NCBI RefSeq assembly: GCF_015070375.1
Contig: NZ_JADCLL010000010.1
Span: 124,001-188,000, forward strand
Direction: 5' to 3'
Length of the DNA: 64,000 nt
Source: Nocardioides kribbensis
Lineage (GTDB): Bacteria > Actinomycetota > Actinomycetes > Propionibacteriales > Nocardioidaceae
Shown: piece after piece, positions 45,753-54,016 of the stretch
How the letters are laid out: each line of letters opens with the position of its first letter
Position numbering within the stretch: position 1 is the stretch's first letter
The notes under the pieces: generated by a model
The model's input: the letters and a program-made list of their open reading frames with translations, nothing else
The model's database searches: none
Told to the model about the DNA's origin: nothing
Made by a program: the position numbers and the translations under genes

Positions 45753-48206
45753 TCAGTCCTCCCTCACCAGCAGCGCGACGGGGTAGGTCGCGAGCACGTC
45801 GTCGAGCGCGAGCCCCTGCTCGTCGGCGGTCACGACGCGGTCGGAGACCACGTCGCGCCACGCGCCGGCCGGCAGCTCGAGCCGGGTGTCCTGCCAGCCG
45901 CCGCGTCCGGCGAGCCCGGCGGGCAGCCGCGTGGCCACGGTGACCGCGCCGCCGCGGTCGAAGGCGAGCACGTGGTCGGCCGCGGGGCCGCTCGCGCGCA
46001 CCCCGTCGTACGACGAGAAGAGCTCGGGCCGCCCACGGCGCAGGCCGAGGGCGCGGGCCGTGACGCGGAGCTTGGCCGCGCCGTGGTCGTCGACCGAGGC
46101 GGTCAGCGACGGAGCCCCGGCGCCGTCGGCGGCGACCTCGGCGAGCAGCGCGACGCGGTCGTCGAAGTCGACGGGGCGCCGGTTGTCGGGGTCGACCAGC
46201 GACTGCTCCCACAGCTCGGAGCCCTGGTAGACGTCGGGCACGCCGGGCATCGTGATCGCCACCAGCTTGGCGGCCAGGGCGTTGCTCCAGCCCGGCCCGG
46301 TGACCTGCGCGAGCAGGCCGTCGAGCACGGCACGGACCTCGGCGGAGTCGATCGCGGCGTCGACGGCGGCGTGGACCGCCGCCTCGTAGGCCTCGTCGGG
46401 CTCGGTCCAGGTGGTGCGGTCGCCGGCCTCGCGCATCGCCTTCATCGCGTAGCCGTGGAGGCGCTCGCGCAGGTCGGCGGGCACCTCGCCGGTGACCCCG
46501 GAGCCGTCGGTGCTCGCCGGCCAGGCGCCCAGCACGGCCTGCCACAGCAGCGAGCCGAAGCCGGGGTCGGGGAGCGGCGCGAGGGCCAGCAGCCGCTCCA
46601 GGGCGGCGGCCCAGGCCTCGGGACGTTCGGCGAGCACGGTGATGCGGGCGCGCACGTCCTCGCCGCGCTTGGTGTCGTGGGTCGAGAGCGTGGTCATGGC
46701 GTGGGGCCACTCCCGCTGCCGCTCGGTCATCGCCTCGTGGAAGGCGGTGACGGGCAGGGCGAAGACGCTGGGGTCGCCGCCGACCTCGTTGAGGGAGGTC
46801 AGGCGCGACCAGCGGTAGAAGGCGCAGTCCTCGACGCCCTTGGCCATGACCATGCCGCTGGTCTGCTGGAAGCGGCGGGCCGGCGGGTGCCAGATGTCGC
46901 CGAGCACGGGGCGCAGCACGTCGAGGGTGCCGGCCAGGTCGGGGCGGTGCTCGCGGGCCAGCGCGAAGGCCTCGTCGAGGTGCTCGACGCCGTCGGGCAG
47001 GTAGGAGCGGTAGACGGGGAAGCAGGCCAGCAGCTCGGCCACGGCGTCGACGACCGCGGCCTCGGGGGCCTCGGTGGTGACCCGGCGGACCTCGCGGGTG
47101 ATCCGGCGGACCTCGCTGCCGAGGATGCCGTCGGCGACCTCGCGCTTGGTGTCGTGGATCATCGCGGCCCAGTCGACCTCGTGGCCGCGCAGGCGGGTCT
47201 CGAGCGCGTCGAGCGGCGCCTGGCCGGCGGGGTCGGTGAGCACGCGGTCGAGGTGGCCCAGGGCGTCGTAGCCGGTGGTGCCGTCGGTGGCCCAGGAGTC
47301 GCTGAGCCGCTCGCCGGGCTCGAGGATCTTCTCGACGAGCACGTAGGCGCCGCCGGTGAGGTCGCGCAGGTCGTCGAGGTAGCGCTGGGGGTCGCGCAGG
47401 CCGTCGGGGTGGTCGACGCGCAGGCCGTCGACGAGGCCCTCGGTGAACCAGCGGCGGATCTCGCGGTGCGACTCGGCGAAGACCTCGGGGTCCTCCACGC
47501 GCAGCGCGGCGAGGGTGTTGACGGCGAAGAAGCGGCGGTAGTTGAGCCCGTCGTCGGCGGTGTGCCAGCTGACGAGCTCGTAGTGCTGCAGCGCGTGGAC
47601 GGCCTGCGGGTCGTCGCCGCCCTCGGTGCCGGGGCCGGCCGTGCCGGGGGCCACGGGGTAGTGGTTGTCGTGGTAGAGCAGCTCGCCGCGGTCGGGGGAG
47701 AGGGCGAGGTGGCCGATGGGTCCGCCGTCGCCCTCGGGCAGGTCGTCGTCGCCGACGACCGGGATCCTGATGCGGCCGTCGCCGGCGGCCCAGTCGACGT
47801 CGAAGGCGGTGGCGTGCTCCGACTCGCGGCCGAGCTTGAGCACGTCCCACCACCACTGCTCGTCGGTGGGCGTGGCCACGCCGACGTGGTTGGGCACGAT
47901 GTCGACGAGCACGCCCAGCCCGAGCCGGCGGGCCTCGGCCGACAGCGCGGCCAGGCCCTCGGCGCCGCCGCGGGACTCGTCGACGCGGTCGTGGGCGACC
48001 ACGTCGTAGCCGTGGTCGCTGCCGGGCTCGGCGGCCAGCAGCGGCGAGAGGTAGACCCAGTCGACGCCGAGGTCGCGCAAGTACTCCAGCCGCCCCGCCG
48101 CGGTGTGCAGGTCGAAGTCCTCGGTGATCTGCAGGCGGTACGTCGACACCGGTCGCCGGGTGCCACCGGCGGGGGCGGCCCCGGACGCGGGGGAGGTGCC
48201 GGCCAT
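45753..48206 (-). CDS. treY: Maltooligosyl trehalose synthase
   Basis: The 817-residue GH13 enzyme converts the reducing-end alpha-1,4 bond of maltodextrins into the alpha,alpha-1,1 bond of trehalose. Markers: RRPVSTYRLQITEDFDLHTAAGRLEYLRDLGVDWVYLSP (about 17-55), LGLGVLVDIVPNHVGV, GLRVDHPDGLRDPQRYL with the nucleophile Asp, YVLVEKILEPGERL with the acid Glu, and TLSTHDTKRGEDVRARI late in the protein. The ATG at 48204-48206 overlaps the glgX stop by one base (TGATG), so it is translationally coupled. The length is usual for actinobacterial TreY. Confidence 0.94.
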   Translation of the reverse strand: MAGTSPASGAAPAGGTRRPVSTYRLQITEDFDLHTAAGRLEYLRDLGVDWVYLSPLLAAEPGSDHGYDVVAHDRVDESRGGAEGLAALSAEARRLGLGVLVDIVPNHVGVATPTDEQWWWDVLKLGRESEHATAFDVDWAAGDGRIRIPVVGDDDLPEGDGGPIGHLALSPDRGELLYHDNHYPVAPGTAGPGTEGGDDPQAVHALQHYELVSWHTADDGLNYRRFFAVNTLAALRVEDPEVFAESHREIRRWFTEGLVDGLRVDHPDGLRDPQRYLDDLRDLTGGAYVLVEKILEPGERLSDSWATDGTTGYDALGHLDRVLTDPAGQAPLDALETRLRGHEVDWAAMIHDTKREVADGILGSEVRRITREVRRVTTEAPEAAVVDAVAELLACFPVYRSYLPDGVEHLDEAFALAREHRPDLAGTLDVLRPVLGDIWHPPARRFQQTSGMVMAKGVEDCAFYRWSRLTSLNEVGGDPSVFALPVTAFHEAMTERQREWPHAMTTLSTHDTKRGEDVRARITVLAERPEAWAAALERLLALAPLPDPGFGSLLWQAVLGAWPASTDGSGVTGEVPADLRERLHGYAMKAMREAGDRTTWTEPDEAYEAAVHAAVDAAIDSAEVRAVLDGLLAQVTGPGWSNALAAKLVAITMPGVPDVYQGSELWEQSLVDPDNRRPVDFDDRVALLAEVAADGAGAPSLTASVDDHGAAKLRVTARALGLRRGRPELFSSYDGVRASGPAADHVLAFDRGGAVTVATRLPAGLAGRGGWQDTRLELPAGAWRDVVSDRVVTADEQGLALDDVLATYPVALLVRED

Positions 48207-50437
48207 CAGACGTCCTCGGGACCGCCGGCGGCGGTCTGCTCGGTGGTGGTGGTCAGCGCCTTGACCGAGGCGGCCACGGAGCTGTCGGGCTCGGGCTCGA
48301 CGTCGGCGTGCTGCTGGAGCACCACGACGCTGCGCCCGGTCAGCGGCAGGGCCGCGCCGGCGTCGAGGGCCTGGCCGCGCTCGTGGCTGCCGGCGGTGTC
48401 GATGACCACGCTCCAGCGCTCGGCGTACTCACCGGGGGGCAGGGTGACCTCGACGTCCTCCGCGCAGGGGTGGAAGTAGAGCAGGAAGTGGTCGTCGACG
48501 ATGCGCTGGCCGCGGGCGTCGAGACCCGCGATGCCCTGGCCGTTGAGGTACATGCCGATCGCGCGGCAGCCGCCCTCGGCGTCGCCGGCCTCCCAGTCGC
48601 CGTCGCCCATGGGGCGGCCCTCGGTGTGCAGCCACACGATGTCGTCGAGGCGCTCGCCGTCGTCGGAGCGCACCTCGTTGCCGGTGAAGAACCGCTTGCG
48701 GCGGAAGGTCGGGTGCTCGGCGCGCAGCCGCGCGACGGAGGCGGTGAACTCCACCAGCGGCTCGTCGAGGCGGTCCCAGTGCATCCAGGCGATCTCGGAG
48801 TCCTGGGCGTAGGTGTTGTTGTTGCCGTCCTGGGTGCGGCCGGCCTCGTCGCCGTGCAGCAGCATCGGCACGCCCTGGGAGAGCAGCAGGGTGGTGAGGT
48901 AGTTGCGCTGGGTGCGGGCGCGCAGCTCGAGCACGGCCTCGTCGTCGGTGGGGCCCTCGACGCCGTGGTTCCACGAGCGGTTGTGGCTCTCGCCGTCGTT
49001 GTTGTCCTCGCCGTTGGCCTCGTTGTGCTTCTCGTTGTAGGAGACGAGGTCGCGCAGCGTGAAGCCGTCGTGGGCGGTGACGAAGTTGATGCTGGCGAAG
49101 GGGCGGCGACCCGAGTGCTCGTAGAGGTCGGAGGAGCCGGCCAGGCGGCTGGCGAAGTCGCCCAGGGAGGGCTCGCCGCGCCAGAAGTCGCGCACGACGT
49201 CGCGGTAGGCGCCGTTCCACTCCGACCACTGGGGCGGGAAGCCGCCGACCTGGTAGCCGCCGGGGCCGACGTCCCAGGGCTCGGCGATGAGCTTGACCTG
49301 GCTGACCACCGGGTCCTGCTGCACGAGCTCGAAGAAGGTGGCGAGGCGGTCGACCTCGTAGAACTCGCGGGCCAGGGTGGAGGCGAGGTCGAAGCGGAAG
49401 CCGTCGACGTGCATCTCGGTGACCCAGTAGCGCAGCGAGTCCATGATCAGCTGCAGCGAGTGGGGGTGGCGCACGTTGAGGCTGTTGCCGGTGCCCGTGT
49501 AGTCCATGTAGTAGCGCTGGTCGTCCTCGACCAGGCGGTAGTAGGCCTGGTTGTCGATGCCCTTGAAGCTCAGCGTGGGGCCGAGGTGGTTGCCCTCGGC
49601 GGTGTGGTTGTAGACGACGTCGAGGATGACCTCGATGCCCTCGGCGTGCATGGCCTTGACCATGGCCTTGAACTCCTGCACCTGCATCCCGCGGCCGTGC
49701 TCGTCGCGCGCGGCGGCGGCGTAGTCGGCGTGGGGGGCCAGGAAGGCGAGGGTGTTGTAGCCCCAGTAGTTGCGCAGGCCCTTCTCGAGCAGCGTGTTGT
49801 CCTGGATGAACTGGTGCACCGGCATCAGCTCGATCGCGGTCACCCCGAGCCGCTTGAGGTGGCTGGTGACCGAGGGGTGGGCCAGGCCGGCGTAGGTGCC
49901 GCGCAGCGCCTCGGGCACGTCGGGGTGCAGCTCGGTGAGGCCCTTGACGTGGGCCTCGTAGATGACCGTCTCGTTGTAGGGCACGTGCGGCTTGCGGTCG
50001 CCCTCCCAGTCGAAGAAGGGGTTGATGACGACGCCGAGCATCATGTGGGCGGCGGAGTCGTCGTCGTTGCGCGACTCCTCGTCGCCGAACTCGTAGGCGA
50101 AGAGGCTGGGGTCCCAGTCGATCTCGTGGGTGGTCGCCTTGGCGTAGGGGTCGAGCAGCAGCTTGTTGGGGTTGCAGCGCAGGCCCTGCTCGGGCGCCCA
50201 GGGGCCGTGCACGCGGTAGCCGTAGCGCTGGCCGGGCTGCACCTGCGGGAGGTAGCAGTGCCAGACGTGGGCGTCGACCTCGGTCAGCTCCAGGCGGGTC
50301 TCGGTGAAGTCCTCGCCGCTGCCCTCGAAGAGGCACAGCTCCACGCGCTCGGCGACCTCGCTGAAGAGGGCGAAGTTGGTGCCGCTCCCGTCGTAGGTCG
50401 CTCCGAGCGGGTAGGCGTGGCCGGGCCAGATCTCCAT
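48206..50437 (-). CDS. glgX: Glycogen debranching enzyme (isoamylase-type)
   Basis: The 743-residue GH13_11 enzyme cleaves alpha-1,6 branches of glycogen. It begins MEIWPGHAYPLGATYDGSGTNF, the start of a CBM48 domain, and shows EAHVKGLTELHPDVPE, YWGYNTLAFLAPHADY, VILDVVYNHTAEGN, the nucleophile Asp in GFRFDLASTLAREF, the acid Glu in LIAEPWDVGPGGYQVG and NFVTAHDGFTLRDLVSYNEKHN. It is the first gene of the operon feeding linear maltodextrins to TreY/TreZ. The ATG at 50435-50437 has GGAGT 6-10 nt upstream. An acidic tail of about 30 residues follows the last barrel-associated domain. A LacI-type operator lies 45 bp upstream of the start codon. Confidence 0.95.
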   Translation of the reverse strand: MEIWPGHAYPLGATYDGSGTNFALFSEVAERVELCLFEGSGEDFTETRLELTEVDAHVWHCYLPQVQPGQRYGYRVHGPWAPEQGLRCNPNKLLLDPYAKATTHEIDWDPSLFAYEFGDEESRNDDDSAAHMMLGVVINPFFDWEGDRKPHVPYNETVIYEAHVKGLTELHPDVPEALRGTYAGLAHPSVTSHLKRLGVTAIELMPVHQFIQDNTLLEKGLRNYWGYNTLAFLAPHADYAAAARDEHGRGMQVQEFKAMVKAMHAEGIEVILDVVYNHTAEGNHLGPTLSFKGIDNQAYYRLVEDDQRYYMDYTGTGNSLNVRHPHSLQLIMDSLRYWVTEMHVDGFRFDLASTLAREFYEVDRLATFFELVQQDPVVSQVKLIAEPWDVGPGGYQVGGFPPQWSEWNGAYRDVVRDFWRGEPSLGDFASRLAGSSDLYEHSGRRPFASINFVTAHDGFTLRDLVSYNEKHNEANGEDNNDGESHNRSWNHGVEGPTDDEAVLELRARTQRNYLTTLLLSQGVPMLLHGDEAGRTQDGNNNTYAQDSEIAWMHWDRLDEPLVEFTASVARLRAEHPTFRRKRFFTGNEVRSDDGERLDDIVWLHTEGRPMGDGDWEAGDAEGGCRAIGMYLNGQGIAGLDARGQRIVDDHFLLYFHPCAEDVEVTLPPGEYAERWSVVIDTAGSHERGQALDAGAALPLTGRSVVVLQQHADVEPEPDSSVAASVKALTTTTEQTAAGGPEDV

Positions 50438-50481
50438 GGGTACTCCGTGCTGGTTCTCGAGGGTGCGGGTGGGGGTCCAAC

Positions 50482-50497
50482 CTTGGATCGATCAAAG
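50482..50497. promoter_or_regulatory. LacI-type operator before glgX (CTTGGATCGATCAAAG)
   Basis: This 16-bp sequence is an inverted repeat with one mismatched pair around a central CG, the standard shape for LacI-family sites. It differs from the TTGAAAC-type sites near 61 kb, so another regulator is implied. Confidence 0.55.
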
Positions 50498-50589
50498 CAT
50501 GACGGGCCGGTGGCAGGCCCACCCCTGAGGGGGGCAGGGCGTGATCCACCCCTCTCCCGGGGTGTCTTCACCCCTCGGTTACCCATCGG

Positions 50590-50595
50590 TAGCCT
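50590..50595 (+). promoter_or_regulatory. -10 hexamer of a leaderless promoter (TAGCCT)
   Basis: TAGCCT ends 6 nt before the ATG at 50602. Confidence 0.62.
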
Positions 50596-50601
50596 GGCGC
50601 C

Positions 50602-51747
50602 ATGAAGCGCGCGATCTACGACGAGGACCACGAGGCGTTCCGGGCATCGGTGAAGGAGTTCGTCGACCGCTCCGTCACCCCGCACGCCGAGGAGCACCTG
50701 GAGGCCAAGGGCCTGCCCCGCGACTTCTGGCTCGAGGCCGGCAAGCAGGGCCTGCTCGGCCTCGAGGTGCCCGAGCAGTACGGCGGCATGGGCGCCGGCG
50801 ACTACCGCTTCAACGCGGTGCTCACCGAGGAGCTGTCGAAGGTCAACGCCTCGCTGCCCTCCTGCGTGGGCATCCACTCCGACATCGTGGCGCCCTACCT
50901 CGTGGAGCTGACCTCCGAGGAGCAGCGCCAGCGCTGGCTGCCGGGCGTGGCCGGCGGCGAGCTGCTCACCGCCATCGGCATGACCGAGCCCTCCGGCGGC
51001 TCCGACCTGGCCGCGCTCAAGACCACCGCGGTGCGCGACGGCGACCAGTGGGTGCTCAACGGCTCGAAGACCTTCATCACCAACGGCTACTCCGCCGACC
51101 TCGTCGTCGTGGCCGCCCGCACCTCCCCGGAGAAGAAGGCCAAGGGCATCACGCTCTTCGGCGTCTCCACCTCGCTGCCCGGCTTCTCGCGCGGGCGCAA
51201 GCTCGACAAGGTCGGCCAGCCCGAGTCCGACACCGCCGAGCTGTTCTTCGAGGACCTGCGCCTCACCGACGACGACGTCGTGGGCGAGCTCGACCAGGGC
51301 TTCATCCACATGATGCAGAACCTCCCGCAGGAGCGGCTCAACTGCGCGGTCTCCAACCTGGCCCACGCCAAGCAGATCCTCGCCGAGACCATCGTCTACG
51401 CCCAGGAGCGCAAGGCCTTCGGCCAGGGCATCGGCTCCTTCCAGCACAACAAGTTCCTGCTCGCCGAGCTGGTGACCCAGATCGACGTCACCCAGTCCTT
51501 CGTCGACGAGTGCGTGCTCGCCCACACCCGCGCCGAGCTGACCCCCATCGACGCCGCCAAGGCCAAGTGGTGGACCTCGCAGGTGCAGAACGACGTGCTC
51601 GACCACTGCGTGCAGCTGCACGGAGGCTACGGGTTCATGAACGAGTACCGCGTGGCCCGCGCCTGGAAGGACGCCCGCGTCTCGAAGATCTGGGCCGGCT
51701 CCAACGAGATCATGAAGGAGCTCATCGGCCGCGACCTCGGCCTCTGA
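50602..51747 (+). CDS. Acyl-CoA dehydrogenase (long-chain type active site)
   Basis: The 381-residue product has the full fold: N-terminal helices, IGMTEPSGGSDLAALKTTA (about 125-143), LNGSKTFITNGYSADLVVV and CVQLHGGYGFMNEYRVARAWKD. The C-terminal motif is WAGSNEIMKELIGRDLGL rather than the EGTxQIQR of short-chain enzymes. In the LCAD/IVD group the catalytic Glu comes instead from an earlier helix, and here NLPQERLNCA (about residues 235-244) offers it. It likely handles long-chain or branched acyl-CoA in beta-oxidation. It is divergent from glgX with 164 bp between, and leaderless by the TAGCCT rule. It is clearly distinct from the enzyme at 10906. Confidence 0.92.
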   Translation: MKRAIYDEDHEAFRASVKEFVDRSVTPHAEEHLEAKGLPRDFWLEAGKQGLLGLEVPEQYGGMGAGDYRFNAVLTEELSKVNASLPSCVGIHSDIVAPYLVELTSEEQRQRWLPGVAGGELLTAIGMTEPSGGSDLAALKTTAVRDGDQWVLNGSKTFITNGYSADLVVVAARTSPEKKAKGITLFGVSTSLPGFSRGRKLDKVGQPESDTAELFFEDLRLTDDDVVGELDQGFIHMMQNLPQERLNCAVSNLAHAKQILAETIVYAQERKAFGQGIGSFQHNKFLLAELVTQIDVTQSFVDECVLAHTRAELTPIDAAKAKWWTSQVQNDVLDHCVQLHGGYGFMNEYRVARAWKDARVSKIWAGSNEIMKELIGRDLGL

Positions 51748-51831
51748 GCGCCCCGGTGCGGCTCCGGCCGGCCCGTCGAGGAGGGCGGGCAGCCCAGCCT
51801 CGCCTTCCTTGTCGTGGGCAGCGGTCGGGGT

Positions 51832-51837
51832 CATGAT
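51832..51837 (+). promoter_or_regulatory. -10 hexamer of a leaderless promoter (CATGAT)
   Basis: CATGAT ends 6 nt before the GTG at 51844. Confidence 0.5.
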
Positions 51838-51843
51838 CGGCGC

Positions 51844-52602
51844 GTGACCACCGACCTCGACCACGGCGCCGACGGGCTCCCCGGCGAGCCCCAGCCCGGC
51901 CCCCACGCCGACGAGCCGCACGTCGAGGGCCGCAACAACCGCCTCAACTGGCTGCGCGCCGGCGTGCTCGGGGCCAACGACGGCATCGTGTCGACCGCCG
52001 GCATCGTGATGGGCGTGGCGGGCGCGACCACCGACCGCACCGCGATCCTCGTGGCCGGCGTCGCGGGCCTCACCGCCGGTGCGCTCAGCATGGGCGCGGG
52101 GGAGTACGTCTCGGTCAGCACCCAGCGCGACGCCGAGGAGGCGCTGCTGGCCAAGGAGGAGCGCGAGCTGCGCGAGGACCCCGAGGACGAGCTGGCCGAG
52201 CTGGCGGGGCTCTACGTCGACAAGGGCCTCTCGCAGGACCTCGCGCTCCAGGTCGCGCGCCAGCTCACCGAGCACGACGCCCTCGGCGCGCACGCCGAGG
52301 CCGAGCTGGGCATCGACCCCGAGGACCTCACCAGCCCCTGGTCGGCGGCCTTCGCCTCGATGGTCGCCTTCACCCTCGGCGCGCTGCTCCCGCTGCTGAC
52401 CATCACCCTCGTGCCGGCCTCGCTGCGGATCTGGGTCACCGTCGTCTCGGTCGCCCTCGCCCTGGCCCTCACCGGCTGGACCAGCGCCCGCCTCTCCGAC
52501 GGCCCCCCGCAGCGCGCCCTGGTGCGCAACGTCGCCGGCGGCCTCTTCGCCATGGGCGTCACCTACCTCGTCGGCGCCCTGCTCGGCACCCGCATCGGCT
52601 GA
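51844..52602 (+). CDS. VIT1/CCC1-family metal transporter
   Basis: The 252-residue membrane protein has about five helices. Helix 1 contains RAGVLGANDGIVSTAGIVMGVAGA (about 41-64) and helix 2 AGLTAGALSMGAGEYVSVSTQRDAEEALLAKEERELREDPEDELAEL, the acidic loop that binds metals in this family. The last three helices lie at about 160-252. Relatives move Fe2+ or Mn2+ out of the cytoplasm. With the riboswitch-controlled terC it makes a second likely Mn/Fe efflux route in this window. The GTG at 51844 sits 6 nt after CATGAT. The N-terminal 30 residues are hydrophilic and His/Asp-rich. Confidence 0.92.
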   Translation: MTTDLDHGADGLPGEPQPGPHADEPHVEGRNNRLNWLRAGVLGANDGIVSTAGIVMGVAGATTDRTAILVAGVAGLTAGALSMGAGEYVSVSTQRDAEEALLAKEERELREDPEDELAELAGLYVDKGLSQDLALQVARQLTEHDALGAHAEAELGIDPEDLTSPWSAAFASMVAFTLGALLPLLTITLVPASLRIWVTVVSVALALALTGWTSARLSDGPPQRALVRNVAGGLFAMGVTYLVGALLGTRIG

Positions 52603-52690
52603 CCGAGCACCCGGGCCCGGCCGGTCCGGGGGCCTCGGCCGTCGCGGCGGTCTCCGGGAAAACGCGTCGACGCGGCGCGCGGCCGGCTCC

Positions 52691-52696
52691 TAGCAT
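52691..52696 (+). promoter_or_regulatory. -10 hexamer of a leaderless promoter (TAGCAT)
   Basis: TAGCAT ends 6 nt before the GTG at 52703. Confidence 0.6.
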
Positions 52697-52702
52697 CGGC
52701 GC

Positions 52703-53350
52703 GTGCCGTCCCCCGCGCTGCTCCTCGCCTTCGCGCTGACCTCGCTGGCCCTGGTGGCCGTGCCGGGGCCCAGCGTGCTCTTCGTGGTGGGTCGGTCGCT
52801 GGCGCTGGGCCGGCGGGCCGGGCTGCTCACCGTGCTCGGCAACGCGCTCGGCTTCGTGCCGCTGGTGGCGGCGGTCGCCCTGGGCGTGGGGGCGGTGGTG
52901 GCCGAGTCGGTGGTGCTGCTCGGCGCGCTGAGGCTCGCCGGGGCCGCCTACCTGGTGCTCCTCGGGGTGCAGGCCGTGCGCCACCGCCGCGACGGTGGGA
53001 CCGGCCCGGACGCCGGTGCGGCCGCGTCCGCGCCCCGCGCCGGCGCCCGGATCGTGCGCGAGGGCTTCCTGGTCGGTGTCACCAACCCCAAGACCGTGGT
53101 CTTCCTGGTGGCGGTGCTCCCCCAGTTCGTCGACCACGGCGCCGGGTCGGTGACGGCGCAGCTGGTCGTGCTCGGCCTGGTCTTCGCCGCGGCGGCCCTG
53201 CTCGGAGACAGCCTCTGGGCGCTGGCCGCCGGGGGCGCGCGCGACTGGCTGGGCGCCACCCCCCGCCGGCTCGCGGGCCTGCGGGCCGGCGGCGGCGTGA
53301 TGATGGTCGGCCTCGGCGTGGCCACGGCCACCTCCGGGCACCGCGCGTGA
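52703..53350 (+). CDS. LysE/RhtB-family amino-acid exporter
   Basis: The 215-residue product has the six-helix LysE/RhtB layout. It includes ALVAVPGPSVLFVVGRSLALGRRAGLLTVLGNALGF (about 14-49) with the family's PGP motif, and FLVGVTNPKTVVFLVAVLPQFV (about 121-142) with the conserved TNPK. It exports small amino acids or their derivatives; the substrate cannot be told. GTG 52703 is leaderless (TAGCAT). The next gene overlaps by 4 bp (GTGA), a pairing with an RNA phosphodiesterase that has no obvious metabolic logic. Confidence 0.9.
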   Translation: MPSPALLLAFALTSLALVAVPGPSVLFVVGRSLALGRRAGLLTVLGNALGFVPLVAAVALGVGAVVAESVVLLGALRLAGAAYLVLLGVQAVRHRRDGGTGPDAGAAASAPRAGARIVREGFLVGVTNPKTVVFLVAVLPQFVDHGAGSVTAQLVVLGLVFAAAALLGDSLWALAAGGARDWLGATPRRLAGLRAGGGVMMVGLGVATATSGHRA

Positions 53351-53940
53351 GCGGGCGCGACCGCGGCGCCCGGCTGCGGCTCTTCGTAGCGCTCGTGCCG
53401 CCGCCGGAGGCGCTCGAGCACCTCGACGCGTTCCTCGAGCCGCGCCGCGCGGCGGCACCCTTCCGCTGGAGCGCCGCCGAGCAGGTGCACCTCACGCTCG
53501 GCTTCTGCCCGGCCGCGCCCGAGCGCGTGCTCGACGACCTGGTCGAGGCGCTGGCGCTCGCAGCGGCCCGCCGTACGCCGCTCCGGGCACGGGTCGCCGG
53601 CGGCGGCGCCTTCCCCGACCCGCTGGCCGCGCGCGTGCTGTGGGCGGGCCTCGACCTCGACGACGACGCGCGGGCCGAGCTCGACCGGCTCGCCGCCGGG
53701 GTGCGGAGCGCGGCCTCGCACGTCGGCGCCGCACCCGAGGGCCAGCGCTTCCGACCCCACCTGACCGTGGGCCGTCTCGGCGCTCCCGCCGGGGTGCTCG
53801 ACTGGGTCCGGCTGCTCCACACCTACGCCGGCCCGGCGTGGACCGCCGACGAGGTCGCGCTGCTGTCGTCCCACCTCGGGGAGGGCCCGCGCGGGCGACC
53901 GCGCCACGAGGTGCTCGCGACACTGCCGCTGGGCGGCTGA
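53347..53940 (+). CDS. thpR: RNA 2',3'-cyclic phosphodiesterase (2H family)
   Basis: The 197-residue product has the two HxTx motifs of 2H phosphoesterases, VHLTLGF (about 47-53) and RPHLTVGR (about 137-144), spaced as in ThpR. The enzyme hydrolyses 2',3'-cyclic phosphate ends of RNA and can perform 2'-5' ligation in vitro. It opens RLRLFVALVPPPEALEHL, typical of the family. The GTG at 53347 overlaps the exporter's stop, so translation is coupled to it. Soluble, cytoplasmic. Confidence 0.92.
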   Translation: MSGRDRGARLRLFVALVPPPEALEHLDAFLEPRRAAAPFRWSAAEQVHLTLGFCPAAPERVLDDLVEALALAAARRTPLRARVAGGGAFPDPLAARVLWAGLDLDDDARAELDRLAAGVRSAASHVGAAPEGQRFRPHLTVGRLGAPAGVLDWVRLLHTYAGPAWTADEVALLSSHLGEGPRGRPRHEVLATLPLGG

Positions 53941-54004
53941 GGCCGGCCCCACCACGCCCGCCGCCGGTGCGGCGCGGGGGGCGCGCCGCGGGTGCCGGCG
54001 GGGC

Positions 54005-54010
54005 TACGTT
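54005..54010 (+). promoter_or_regulatory. -10 hexamer of the pnt leaderless promoter (TACGTT)
   Basis: TACGTT ends 6 nt before the GTG at 54017. Confidence 0.58.
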
Positions 54011-54016
54011 GCCCGG

